From NCBI RefSeq assembly GCF_003086295.3, contig NC_092038.1, positions 131,925,132-131,989,131 on the forward strand: a stretch of DNA of 64,000 bases. Direction: 5' to 3'. Source of the stretch: Arachis hypogaea. Taxonomy: Eukaryota > Streptophyta > Magnoliopsida > Fabales > Fabaceae. Each line of letters begins with the position of its first letter. The stretch's first letter is position 1. The position numbers and the translations under genes are program-made. Shown here in pieces: positions 34,301 to 46,800 of this stretch. The notes below the pieces were generated by a model that was not told the origin of the DNA, did no database searches, and saw nothing but the letters and a program-made list of their open reading frames with translations.

Positions 34301-36605
34301 TTGTGAATACTGGAACTTGGAGGAAGCGGATTAGTTGAGTTTTGAGGGGCTGTCTTGGTTTTGAATAAATAACTTTGGTCGTTACGTGAAAATCGGCCAA
34401 GGTATGGTTTAGGTTTCTTGCATTTAATATATAATGTTCTGTGAAAATTTAGGCTAGATGACCATAGGATAAGTTGGAATGCAGGTGTATGTTTAATGTT
34501 TAGTAATTTGTCGATGAATATAATTGGTTATTAATTTTGGATGTTGAATGTTGTTATGTTAATTTGGAGAGAATTATAGTTGAATGTTATTGTTGATGAA
34601 CATGGTTGGTTTGGTGCTTGTTGATTAATTAATGATTCGGTGAATTATTGATTTGAGGTATTGTGTGTTAAAAGCCTAGGATTTGTGAACTATGACTCTT
34701 AGTTGAATTTTGGTTGTTGGATTTGAATATTGTATGAGTTTAATTGTTGATCTGAGGTAGATTTTTTGTGGAGATTGTTATGATAATGAGGAAGGGTATG
34801 TTGAATTGAAAAGAAAGCAGGTTTGGACCCGAAAAGGGTGGCAAAGTCCGAGTTTTAGAGGAGATGCTGCCGAAATTTTATAAAAATTAGAGATTTTGTT
34901 TATATGATTATTTAAAAAGATTTAGATTCAAAGGTTATATGGTTTGATTTAGAGTTATTAAGAAAATGAGCATGTTTTAAGTTTGATTCATTTAGAAAGG
35001 AATGAGTTATGTTTTGAATTGGAACTATTGATGGACGGAATGGGAGGTGTGATAATGAAGGATAAGGATTGAATATGATTGATGTATGATGATGAATGAA
35101 ATGCGATTGAGAATGATGTTGAAGTTGATGAATTATAATTGAATTATTTATATGGCTTATGAATTTGAATAATCTGAGATACGAGATTCCCTGGATTAAG
35201 TGCCGTGGCTTGCCACCACATGTACCAGGTTGAAAACTCGATACTTTGTTGACCCTACGACGTAAGTGTGTGACCGGGCACTATATGAATTCCCGGGAAT
35301 GTTACCCCCATTGAGTATTATTGATTATTTGAGAAAAACTATGCATAGACTCTTGGGGATGCACGTCGGGGGACAGTCTAAGTACAATTCAGACTTGTCG
35401 GGTTGGCTGGATAACCGACAGATGAGCCTCATCAGCCATAGGACAGGCATGCATCATATGCATATTACTTGAATTACTTGCTTGTGTATTAACTGGGTGT
35501 GCCTAAATGTACTTGCCATGTTAAATGTATATTTGTTATCTGCAGTACTTGTAACCTTCTTGTGCTTGCCTTTGTTTGTTTACTTGTCTGTGAAAATGCA
35601 TGATGGAGTTGGAGGTAAGGAGGAATGGCAGAATGGGATTTAGATTTAAGGTTAAGTTAAGTTAGGTTTAAATATCCTTAGTAAACCACCTTTTATGGCT
35701 TCTATTTAATACTTTAAGCTCTATAATCTGAGTGTCGGCGTTCTAGGATTGCCTCTGGCATTCCCAGGACCTTATATATTATGTGTGTGGCACCTTTACC
35801 ATACTGAGAACCTCCGGTTCTCATTCCATACTATGTTATTATTTTTCAGATGTAGGTCGAGAGGCATCTCGTTAGGCGTCTGGACTCTTGAAGTGGAGTG
35901 GTTACTGGGTTATTTTGTTATCCTATGATGTATATATATGTACTTAGCTTTCTCTCCACATAACTTATTCTTTTTGATCCTCCTAGAGGTGTATGGAGAG
36001 GCAGGATTTTGTTTATGTACATTTGGGTTTTGGATATGTATATATATGTATATATGTGTGTATATTCTCCGGCCAGTCTTGACTTCGCAGGCTGAGTCAG
36101 GAGCTCGTTATTTTGTATCTTTGACTCTCTATTCCTGTTTTGGGTTACTTGACACTTGATAGCTGTAGCTTTCTTTGCACGCAAGTTAACTCATTTCTCG
36201 AGCGTTGCGCTTTTATATTCGCGATTTTTTATTTCTTCTATTCTTCAAGGCTCCTAGCATATTATAATTCTTCTGCTATTATGTGTACTCATTTTATTTT
36301 AGAGGTCGTAATACCACACCACCTCTGTTTTACGACTTAAGCGTAAAGCTTAATGTGGTAGGGTGTTACACCAATAGAACATGTTAAATTTTTAATAGTA
36401 AGTCATAAAAAAATTAATAATAATTATAATTGCTATTTTATTAAAATTATATTTTAGAGGTTATAATTAATGTGTTTGTAGTTTTACAAAAAATATATAT
36501 TAATTGCTTAATGATCTTATTAATGTACATTAAAAACTACATTAATAAAATATTCCCTCAAATATTGCACCAACGTATATTATAGTAGTAACAATATAAA
36601 GAAGT
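31333..36605. mobile_element. Foldback or MITE-like element with long AT-rich arms, interrupted by a solo LTR
   Basis: The left arm, about 31333-31685, is complementary to 33510-33622 joined to 36371-36605. For example TTCTATTGGTATATAAATTA at 31556 pairs with TAATTTATATACCAAT at 33612 continued by AGAAC at 36376. The right arm is split exactly at the LTR insertion. A further copy of the end sequence lies at about 32470-32660, so two related elements may be nested. No coding capacity; target duplication not resolved. Confidence 0.75.
33628..36370. mobile_element. Solo LTR, 2743 bp, with perfect 5-bp target duplication
   Basis: It begins TGTAAACCCCG and ends GGTAGGGTGTTACA (TG...CA form) and is flanked by CCAAT on both sides (33623-33627 and 36371-36375). 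No gag-pol and no second LTR are present, which is the signature of recombination between two LTRs. The length and the ends resemble long Ty3-gypsy LTRs of legumes. Small frames inside (33819-34091, 35266-35472 and others) have no recognisable domain. Confidence 0.9.
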
Positions 36606-37001
36606 TTCAAAGAGAGTGTGAGTGAATGAAAACACTAGGGTGTGTCCGGATCCATTTTTGTGGGCAAACACTTTCAAAATTTTCCCACGCTTTGTTTCAA
36701 TCATAGCTACATACAAACCCATTTTTTTTTCTCACCAGTCAAACAGGACATGTTCATCAAATTGAACAGAACTGAGGTATGCATACATACACCCTTCATC
36801 CCTTTTGTTACGTGTGAAGGAAGGAAGTTTATTGGAACATTAATTTACCTGTTTTCTGACGTTTGAGTTCAATCCTGGATAATGGGGGATTTTAGAATTT
36901 CTTTAATTCAAGTTGTTTGTTTCTCTGTCCCTGACTTTTCCTAGGTGATGTTCTTATGTTTGTGATGTGAGAAGCAAACTTCGCGCGGCTTTGGTGATCA
37001 G
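36606..37001 (+). promoter_or_regulatory. Probable promoter and 5' leader of the FAR1-related fragment
   Basis: Downstream of the foldback element the DNA becomes less AT-extreme. The leader ends at 37001 with TTGGTGATCAG followed by a GTGAGA donor; the matching acceptor (TTGTAG) ends at 37297. No clear TATA box was fixed. Confidence 0.4.
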
Positions 37002-37297
37002 GTGAGACCCCTTCACTCCCTTGCTATTTTGAGTATTTTCAAATACTCTTACTATTGATTCTTGCATAACGAGTGTTGACTTGTAAAACTTGAATGCTGG
37101 ATAATTTCAGATAAGTGGAGAATGCTGGGTTATTAAAACTTGAATTCTTTTCACTGTGAACGAAACCTCTTGTTTAGTATCTCTTAAATTGTGTACTAGT
37201 TTATCCCTGTAAAAACTCCAGCTACCAAAATTGATTCTGCATATCAAGTTAAAAATATTTCCATAGTATCTACCAAATTGAGTGTGTCATCTTGTAG

Positions 37298-37480
37298 GCC
37301 TTAGGATATTGATTTTGCCACCATGGAGACTGAAAATGAACTAGAGCCCAAAGAAGGATTGACAATAATGCTTCCTCCACCACCTGGAACTTTCCAAGAC
37401 CGTGAAGACCTCATTAAACATATGCGTGACTTTGGTGCCAATGAAGGATATGTTGTGACCATCAAGAAGCCCAAAGCTGG
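37298..37480 (+). pseudogene. 5' exon of a FAR1-related (FRS-like) gene, truncated
   Basis: After a probable leader intron (37002-37297), the ATG at 37323 has a strong context (GCCACCATGG). The frame encodes METENELEPKEGLTIMLPPP followed by PGTFQDREDLIKHMRDFGAN and EGYVVTIKKPKAG, which I recognise as the N-terminus of FAR1/FHY3-related proteins derived from MULE transposases. The expected continuation (the FAR1 zinc-finger region) is missing: the frame runs into an unrelated tail and stops at 37554. A possible remnant with KPSSHGGQIDL lies near 37715, but it is weak. Within 700 bp the sequence switches to MMSDH exons in the same direction, so this could supply a promoter and first exon to a chimeric transcript; that is inference. 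Confidence 0.6.
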
Positions 37481-38179
37481 AATTTATGATGATTTCCTTA
37501 TGCCAACTGATGTTTATCTATTTCTTCCTGTTAAATTGTTTTTCTTTGTTGGGTGAAAAAGGAAATTTTCGTTATTGATATAGAGTATATCGATGCTATA
37601 TGTATTTGCCTTTGTTCTTTTTAAATTGTATTCCACATTTTTTGAGTCTATAATTTCTATGTTGTCATATTGATTGTCAATCTTCATCATAGCTATTCTT
37701 AATTACATCTTGTAGATAAAACCTTCAAGTCATGGAGGCCAAATAGATCTATGTCTGTTGAGGGGAACAACAGTTCATGTGATGGTTCATTAAACCAAAA
37801 CTACCACCTGGTATGGTTGAAAGTCCATGGACAATACTTCTACTCCTGTTGTGTATGATTTGTACCTCCCCCCATCCCCCCCCCCCCTCTCTCTCTTACC
37901 CTATCTCCTTCTTACTCTGCACTTATTAGGCTGTGAATTTACATAAACTTTTTTTTCTCTTTGTATGTACCTGAAGGTCCCTAATTTTATTGGGGGTAAA
38001 TGTGTAGATTCTCAAGGTTGTGTAATTGCTGATGTTATATCCTGTAAGGCTGTAAGCTGATATGTTCTTCGAAGATACTAGTTTGGATTTTGACATTTTT
38101 AAACTTGTCAAGTTTTCTAAACTTTTTTAAGGTATGGTTTTTTATTGAACATAATTTTGAGAAATTTATCTTTTCTCAG
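37481..38179. other. Junction between FAR1-related fragment and MMSDH exons
   Basis: No coding exon is certain here. A T/C-rich stretch with a C-run at about 37870-37905 precedes the first recognisable MMSDH acceptor (TTTTCTCAG, ending 38179). Confidence 0.4.
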
Positions 38180-41100
38180 GCAACACAAGAAGTTGTATCT
38201 CAAGTTCCTTTGACCACATATGAAGAGTTTAAAGCAGCAGTTGTTGCAGCCAAGCAAGCATTTCCTTCATGGAAAAACACTCCTATTACCACTCGTCAAC
38301 GTATTATGTTTAAACTTCAGGATCTTATTCGCAGAGATATTGTATGTATGATGATACTCAAACTGATATAGTATTGATCAAACTTTGCTTTTGATAACAG
38401 GAATAATATTCTTATTTCAGGATAAGCTTGCCATGAACATCACCATAGAACAAGGAAAAACATTAAAGGGTGCCAGAGGAGATGTGCTTCATGGTTTAGG
38501 TTAGTCTTTATTTTATTTCCATATTTGTATAGTAAAAATTTGTGCTTCTAACAAAATTTCTGGTTCAGTTTCTTTTATAGTTATTTCAAAGTGAGCTTCC
38601 TGTCTTTTTCGCAGAGATGGTAGAGCATGCTTGTGGGATGGCAAATCTGCAAAAGGGAGAAATTGTTCCTAAAGCTTGTAATGGAATTGATACATACTGC
38701 ATCAGAGATCCCCTTGGAGTTTGTGCTGGAATATGCCCGATTAACTTTCCTGCAATGACACCCTTGTGGGTATGTCCAACCTTTATTATCTTTAGTTGTT
38801 GTCCAAAAGCATTCTGCTCCTTGATTTTTGTCCCCCCTAAATTATTAAGCAGGTTCCCAATTGGATATATTTTTGCTGATAATGTTTCATAAAGTACTAA
38901 ACTGAATCTATTTGTAATAGTGTTAGGTTTCTGACTCTTGAATTTTCTTCCTTTTTTTCTTTTTTTCCTTACAAATGCATTTTTTATGTTCACACTGAAT
39001 CTTGTGCTTGCATAGCTTTTGCATGCATCAGGTGAAGGTTCCTACTTTCTACTAAACCACTTATTTAATATTTTCAGATGTTCCCTATCGCGATAACATG
39101 CGGCAACACTTTTATTCTTAAGCCATGTGAAAATAATCCAGGTGATTATTTGTTTTAGTATATATGTGAACCTACGATCTGAGATTGTGTCAGGCACATT
39201 TTGGCAATTCTTCCCTTAACAGTAAATATCTAATTCACAAGTTTGTGTCAGTAGTTTAACTGTATATGTAATTTAAATAGTGTTGTGTTCGCGATAATTT
39301 TTCAGGAGCTTCAATGATACTTGCAGCATTAGCAATGGAAGCTGGTTTGCCCGATGGTGTTTTAAACGTGTATGTTATACTATGCAAAAAGTAATATTTC
39401 TATTTTTTTCATCATTATTGTGGTTACAATTCTAGCCTGTTGTAACAAATTTAGGCCTGTGACATGAATTTGGGATTTGGTTTTGCTATCATTAGATATG
39501 TCTTGCAATTCAATAAGTTATTATTATTTTCTTATATAGGCAAAATATTGGCCAGGAATCTCTAAGGATATCAGTATCCTTAACTCTTTTTAACAAAAGA
39601 AAAAAAAAACTAGTGTCATGCAAGTGAGGTAACCAAACATTGATATGCATTACTTTTGGCTTCTATTTGATCAGGAGATTGTTAATTACATATGCGATGA
39701 TGAGGATATAAAAGCTGTGTCATTCAATGGTTCAATTACAGTAAGTTTAGTGCTTCATACCTCTGAATTCTGTGACATAATTTTTCACTCCAGGCTGCAA
39801 CCTGAGAGCTATTACAGGTTCATTTAAGGCTACATGAAATCTAGGATTTTATATTCTGAGTTGTAATAAAATTGTGTCCTATAACAACAATTTACTTCCC
39901 ACACCTTTACCTCACCAAACAGAAGCAAGGATGCCTTGACCATAAGGTAAAGTGAGGAAGCATTTTTTAGTTGTTCACACTATAAGCTGTTATTGATGTG
40001 CTACTTCATAAAACTTTGTAATACTAGTTCTTATGTCACACTAAATGCATTTTTGTGCCTATTGAGTTGGAAATATCATATACGCATATACTGGCTGGCT
40101 AATTAGATATTATCTATATTAGTCAAATGCAGGTGGCATAAATCATATAGTTGTTATGCCAGATGCTAGCATGGATGCTACTTTAGATGCCCTTGTTTCT
40201 GCTGGTTTCCGTGCAGCAGGAGAGAGGTCCATGGCTTTAAACACAGCTATCTTTGTGGGAGGTTCAATGCGACGTTATTCCCTTTATTTGGACTTCTTTA
40301 CCTTTTTTTATTCTTTTTCATTGTGTTATTCCCGAGAATTACATTTTTTTCTTTCTGTGATCAGTATTTTGGGTGCTGTAGAGTTGACCCTGTATCTACC
40401 ATTTAATAATGCTTTGTTAATTAGTGGAATCTATAATGAAGGGTTCTTCAGATGTCAAGTTTGTTTTCAACCTAAATTGTTGTTTTAAGATGTGAATCAG
40501 AGAAGTGTTAAAAATTACTACAAAATGCATTCTTGGAAGAAGCTTTTTATTACTTCTGCCAATTATTGATTATAATTGAGTCCTCCTACCATGTGGCACT
40601 TAACTGTGCAGTGACCTTGTTATTTAACAGCAGTATCAAGGACTTTATAAGGTGCTCTGGATGATCAAAAAACTTGTTTTATGTTACACTGTTCATTTTT
40701 TTAACTATTTCCAGGGAAGACGAATTGGGGCAGCGTGCCAAAGCACTTAGAGTGAATGTAGGAACAGATCCTGATGCAGACCTAGGTCCAGTTATTAGCA
40801 GAGAGGTGCAAACATTATTCCCAATTATCTCAAGGTGTTGTATAGTTTTCATCATATCATGTGTAGAGGGTATTTGTTAGACGCCGCATCTTGACAAATC
40901 ATGTTTAAGCTGGAAAATAATTTGTCAACTTTTTGCTGTTTGAGTTCTTGATCCACTTTTTCAACTAACAGGCAAAAGATAGGATATGTGGACTAGTTCA
41001 GAATGCTGTTGAAAATGGTGCAAGACTCCTACTTGATGGGAGGCACATTGTGGTACTACCTTTTTTGTGACCAATTTCACTGATGTTCATTACTTAAAAT

Positions 41101-43036
41101 AAGTTTTTGCTCTGTTATTTTTCTCAAGGTATTAAACTTTTCCTTTGGAAGAAATGAAGTTCAGACCTTACCTGATAGGTACCCGGATATGAGAATGGAA
41201 ATTTTGTTGGCCCTACTAACTTGTGTGATGTCACAACCAACATGGAGTGTTACAAGGTATATCTGATTTCATGTTTCAACTATTCTCAATGGAAGAAGAA
41301 TGCACGAAAAGATAGCCATATTTATCATCGATGGTTCTGATAGGAGTGATAGCAAGTGACCTCTACCTTCGTTTTGCAGGAAGAAATTTATGGACCAGTT
41401 CTTCTTGGCATGCAGGTTTCCATTGCTTACTACATATATTTGCTATTAACTTCTTCTGCATTGTTGGAATTAAACAACAATTTTCTTGCTGAACAATAGG
41501 CCGACAACCTAGATGAAGCTATATCAATAATAAATAAAAACAGGTACTCTTATGTTCCTAGTTGCAGGTCGTGTGTGAACGTATTAATATTTATCTCAGG
41601 TCCCTTGAACATCAAATTGAAAATAGAAATTCTGTTCGAGTCCTGTTTCTTTCTACATCATGTTGAAACTCAGACAAGGAGGAGTTTCCTTCAATAACTT
41701 GCAATAGTTTTGGAAATACAATGTGACATTTAAAGCTCATTTTTACAGATATGGAAATGGAGCTTCTGTCTTCAACTCTGGTATGGTTGCTAGGAAGTTC
41801 CAACATGAGGTTGATGCTGTACTGGTAAGCAATGTGTTCTGTGATATATATGAATATCTAGAAATTTCTAGATGAATCATGCTTTCTGTTCTTCATCTAT
41901 CTTGTTCTTTTATTCACTTCTATCCAATCAACGTTTTTATGTTTCCCAACTTTCCAGGCTTGTGTAGAGGCTGCTAGTTTATCCTCTGATTAGTGTTCTG
42001 TCTCGCAGTTTGGGATCGACGTGCCTGTACCTATTCCATTACAATTTTCCTTTAATGAGTCAAAAGCATCTTTTGCCGGCAATTTCAATTTTTGTGGTAG
42101 AGTTTGTGTCCTTTCTTCCCCCTTTTACGTTTTTTCACAAGGTTGCTAATGGTATGTTAATGTTACTTGTCACTTTATTTAGTTGCAGGAAGAACAGGAG
42201 TACAATTTTATACCCAAATAAAAAAAGTGGCAAAAAGATGGAAGGAATTCCCAAGTCTAGGAACATTACCTGCTGCATGTCCATCTGAGAGAGATTCATC
42301 TATGCAATTGGCACCTCAATCATTGCCCTTAGAGTTACAGAGTAATTCACCAACCTATGAAGTGCTACTAGCTATTGCTGATGCAGATATACAGAACACA
42401 GCTATCTCATCTGCGACAGCACCAGCTGATAAGGATATCAGAAGCCAACATGTTTCCCTGGTATTATCGCCCTCGTCCCAGGCATCAGAGAGGATTGGTG
42501 TTTCTAAACCATCTTGGTGGAATGAGAATTCGCCTGCAACATCTCAGAGAAGTGAGACTATTCCCCAAACTTCCGAGCAGAGTTATGTCACTTCATCTCA
42601 GATGAATGTAAACTTATATACAGCATCCCAAGGGGCTGACACTGCTACTGCCCCAGCTCTGAAATCAGATGGAATATACATGTCTATGACCCATGAAGTT
42701 GATGACTTAGCTCAAATATCACCTAGGATAGATGCTGATGTGAGTAAAAGCATTGGTGAAACATTTGAAAGAAGTGACACCATGTTAACTTTTGAGAGAA
42801 TATACATACCTGCAACAACATCTCACACGACTGATATAGGCTTAAGTCCAACTTCAGAGAAGGTATATGTGCCTTCTTCTTCAGCATCTCATAGACATGA
42901 AAGAATGGATCAAGCTTCTGAGAGGGCATTAATGCCCCCAATGGTACAGAATATGGCAAGTTCAGTGAGGCTACATGTTCCTACAAATTCTTCCCAAAGG
43001 ATGTATAATCAAAACCCAATAATTTTCAATGGATGA
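38180..43036 (+). pseudogene. Methylmalonate-semialdehyde dehydrogenase (ALDH6) copy, catalytic Cys lost
   Basis: Exons with GT-AG borders: 38180-38341, 38421-38499, 38615-38769, 39078-39141, 39306-39369, 39675-39740, about 40135-40265, 40715-40805, 40972-41052, 41179-41256, 41380-41415, 41500-41543, 41749-41824, 42009-42096, 42189-43036. They encode ALDH6 motifs in order: ATQEVVSQVPLTTYEEFKAA, VEHACGMANLQKGE, GVCAGICPINFPAM, GLPDGVLNV, VPGYENGNFVGPTNLCD, EEIYGPVLLGMQ. The enzyme oxidises (methyl)malonate semialdehyde to acyl-CoA in mitochondria. Breaks: the targeting peptide and first exons are absent; the small exon after 39369 and the AGMHIYARAAARGKR-type exon are not found; the motif normally GQRCMALS reads GERSMALN, with TCC at 40228-40230 replacing the nucleophile Cys; a donor after 40265 is not obvious. 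The last exon adds about 240 residues beyond the normal end. Confidence 0.85.
42260..43036 (+). other. C-terminal extension with imperfect repeats, last MMSDH exon
   Basis: After VAKRWKEFPS the frame stays open for about 260 codons without ALDH similarity. It is Ser/Thr/Pro-rich and contains recurring motifs of the form SER-x-Y-x-P-x-x-S: SERIGVSKPS, SEQSYVTSSQ, FERIYIPATTSH, SEKVYVPSSSASH and SERALMPPM, roughly 20-60 residues apart. It looks like a low-complexity tandem-repeat tail. Its long open frame contrasts with the damage upstream. I recall extended ALDH6 proteins annotated in other legumes but cannot confirm it here. Confidence 0.7.
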
Positions 43037-43889
43037 ATTTCCCAGCAAAAGGATATAAGACATTGAAATGTCTCTTGTTACTAAGTACTAATTACTCCCA
43101 TCTAATCAAGCACCAAAATTAGATGAAAGCTTCTTGAGTGAAACGATTAACCAAGTCCAGAGGCTAGATTTTTAATGGATATATAATGTAAAGATAACTT
43201 CTAGAAATAAAAGGGATGCTAGTATTCATAGTTGGCAATATGTGGATTTGTGCAGAAAATCATTTTGCAATTCGCTTTTGAATCTAGGTTAAGAAATGCA
43301 AAAATGAGAGCATTGTTGTTTAAAAATGGGAAAAATAGATTAAATAAAGATTGATTATTTAATCTTATTCCTCCTTCTAAAACGTTTATAAATATGATGT
43401 TTTTATCATATTAAGTGATATTATATACGGCATTTTTTTTAAAAAAATTTACAATGGTATTTAACAATATTGATATAAGGTATATGTTTTACAAAGTTAG
43501 GGAGGGTTGTGTTTTGCAGAATATCAGTACCTCAATGAAGATGAATATACTTTTTTTTATTAAAACATTAAGATGTTAATATGATAATAACAGTTGAATC
43601 AGTTGTAATTTTTTCTTTAGAAATAAAATATCTTTAGAATAATAAAACCAAAAACCTAATACCGGAAGACAAAAAAGAAAGAAGGATTAAAAATTATTTT
43701 AAACTAAAATTACTTATATTTATATAAAAAGTTATAGGCATAAAATTGTGGCAAATTGCCAGTTTAATCCCCAATAAAGATTTGATTGTGCAAATAATTA
43801 TTAAGACAAAACAAAAGAAAATATAGTAAGCTGATAAAGCAAAGTAACATAGCAAAGGCGAAAGGTAGAAGAAGGAGGAAGGAACCGAA
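43037..43889. other. Intergenic spacer and promoter region of the SpoU gene
   Basis: AT-rich. It contains the 3' flank of the MMSDH copy and, nearest 43890, a purine-rich leader (GGCGAAAGGTAGAAGAAGGA). No TATA box is certain. Confidence 0.45.
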
Positions 43890-46800
43890 ATGCAATGCAG
43901 CGCGAACGTTGTTCACTGTGCTTGTTCCACTTTCTCTCCTCAAACTCTCTCAACAAAAACATTCTCTTTTCAGTTTCACCCAACTTTCAATCTTACTTCA
44001 CAAAACCAGCAGCAGCAGCACAAAATCACTTACCCACAGCCACCAGAACAACGAAGAACCTGTTCTGACGGTTATGGAAATTCGAAGAAGGTGATAACGA
44101 GTGTTTCGAACCCTTTCGTGAAGCATTGCCTCAAGCTCCGCAACAGCTCTTCTTATCGCCGCTCTCATGGCTCCGTTCTTGTTGTGGGCTCCACACCCAT
44201 TAGGTTACACACTCCTCAACTCTTAAACTGTTTTAGCACTGACCCTTTTCTGATTTTTCTTCAAATTTGCATTTTTATTAGGAAAAGATGTTACCTTCTC
44301 GTAAAAATATTTGTTTTTTGAGCTGTATGGCCTTCCAATTTCCAATCTTTGTTTTTGTTTATTTAATAATCAAAGTTTGTAGCTTTGATTATTTTCTATA
44401 TCTTCGTGTAATTAATCTTTCGATAATCTTCCTTTTCCCTGTCTTTGATCTTTTTATCAATGTCTTTCTCGTATGTTTACTAGTTATTCAATTTAGCTTT
44501 TACAATGATTGATAAGCTTCAAGCTAGGTGTCCTTGATAAGCTTAAATAGTTTCACTTGAAAATGATTATCAACTATCAAGTCTATGTGAGTTAACCCCT
44601 TCATTATAACTTTTTTGTATCCAGTTACATTTTAATACTTTGGTCATTTTTAGCACAATGCTATAGAGGCTAGAGCAATGGATATGTTCTTCGTCCTTGT
44701 GAATCTAATTGACTTTGTTAAAAGGATAGGCATTGTACTTGAGTTATGATTCATACAAAGCAGTGTTTATCCACTGAGAAAGGGAAGTGTTTTTTTATAG
44801 TACCTGGCCTTGGATAGAAGTTAGTTAGTAAGAATAATATTAAAGAGTGTGTTAGAGATTTAGACTGGTTCAGTTGAGAAATTACTATTGGTCATTGGAG
44901 AGGTAGGAGAGCAACATTTGCAGGAATCTTCTTTATTGTATATAACTATTTACTCCAACCAGTTTTAAACCATAAATGATATTCATGATTAAATTTATGG
45001 GAGAAAACTTTATGTATGACATAACTTCTCTATTTACAGAGAAATATACAGGTTTCAAGACTCATTCCAAGATGAAAATATAACAATGGAATGTTTGATT
45101 CTTCTTGATAAAGCTGAAATTTCCAGTGGGTTGGATAAATCCGCAGCTTCTATTGTGCATGCAAGCCCAACTGTGATGAAAAAAATTTCAGGGCTGCAAT
45201 CGACTGACTCTACTGATGCAATTGCCATAATGAAGATTCCTGCTAGTTTTTTAAATGTAGATGATCATCAAAAGAAAGAAGACTGCAAGAAATGGTTTCT
45301 TTCTACACATCGGATTTTAGTTCTTGATGGGATTCAGGTGACACTTTTTGTCTATATTCTCCATCTTAAAGCAAAATCACAATAATCACCTAAGAAGACC
45401 ATCCATGAGGTGGTCAAACGAGATCTACATGTAAATGTTCTAGCTATAGACATGATAGAGTTCAATGGCGTCGTTTGATTCATGTAGCCGACCCCACCTA
45501 GTGGAACAAGGCTTTGTTGTTGTTGTCTCCATCTTAAAGCAAAATCACAATAATCAAGTTCTAACACCCCCCCCCCCCCCAAAAAAAAAGGTAAAATCAA
45601 AATCAAAATAAATCTCAGATACACGATATATATTGGTTGTTGAAGCAGAATATCCATGGACATCAGTTTGCAAAAAGGGACTTGATTGATTTTCTGGCCT
45701 TTCAATATCTATGTGCAACTCTCTGTGCCAGTATCGATATTGCACACTGTGAACACCTTAGAAGTCATGCAGGTTTCAAAAAATTTAATTGCCATTACTG
45801 ACTTATTTAGAATTGTTCACTGCAGGACCCTGGTAACCTCGGCACATTACTCCGATCAGCTGTTGCCTTTAGATGGGTAAGTAATTATTCTGTAGGTCCA
45901 TGGGGCACTATTCTTCTTTATAATTATGCCGTTCTTCTGAGCCTGTTGTTATATATAGCATCTGACTCATATTATATACTTCTACTAGCTTCGGAGTATG
46001 GGAACATATCTTCTGGTCTAAAATAATATCCTAACATACACAAATGGCATAAGACAATTTTTTAGAATTGACTGATTGTAATTGGTTGTTCGTGGACTGC
46101 ATTGGTTCTTTGTAGCTTCACTTCTCAAACACTTAAATCCCGATTTATAAGAATAAGTGGATTAAGCTCATGACTTGTGAGTTATACTGCGAAGCTACAG
46201 AAGAGGATAATTGAGTGGAGATTTTGTTTTGCTTCTTATTCAATCTCAAATAGGTGATTTGTCCATGTGCTGCGTTAATAGTGTAAGGGAATAAGTTCAC
46301 AGCTCCATATTCTTCCTAAATGTGAACTTCCTCTATGAAATTGGACTAGTGATTTGTACTTATTCCTCCTAATTGTTGTTCTATAACATAACTGTCTAAC
46401 AGATTGTTTGCTTCTATTATCCTTTGCCTTGAGAACTTCGTATCTGCATAAGTTATTGTTGAAACTCTTGTTTGAAAGTGCAAACTAAATGGCCAACGTC
46501 CAACAGGATGGAGTTTTTCTTCTTCCAGGCAGCTGCGATCCATTCAATGAAAAAGCTCTCAGAGCTAGCCGAGGTGCATCCTTTCAGCTCCCCATTGTTT
46601 CCGGTAGTTGGAGTCATCTGGATTCTCTCATAGAAGAATTTCAAATGAAGTTGCTTGCTGGGCATCCTGAGCATGAAGGGTTAGTCAAGCCAGTTTCTTT
46701 GCTTTCTCCAGGCTTTTGTTATTCCTTATTAGATACGCCATTGTGCTTGGTTTTAGGCAGCGAAGGAAGTGGCCTTTCGGAAAAATCCCTGCAGGCATGT

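Noticed and set aside
33628..36370. Small genes within the solo LTR (33819-34091, 35266-35472, 35938-36340)
   Set aside because: LTR boundaries and duplication explain the region; no coding domain found.
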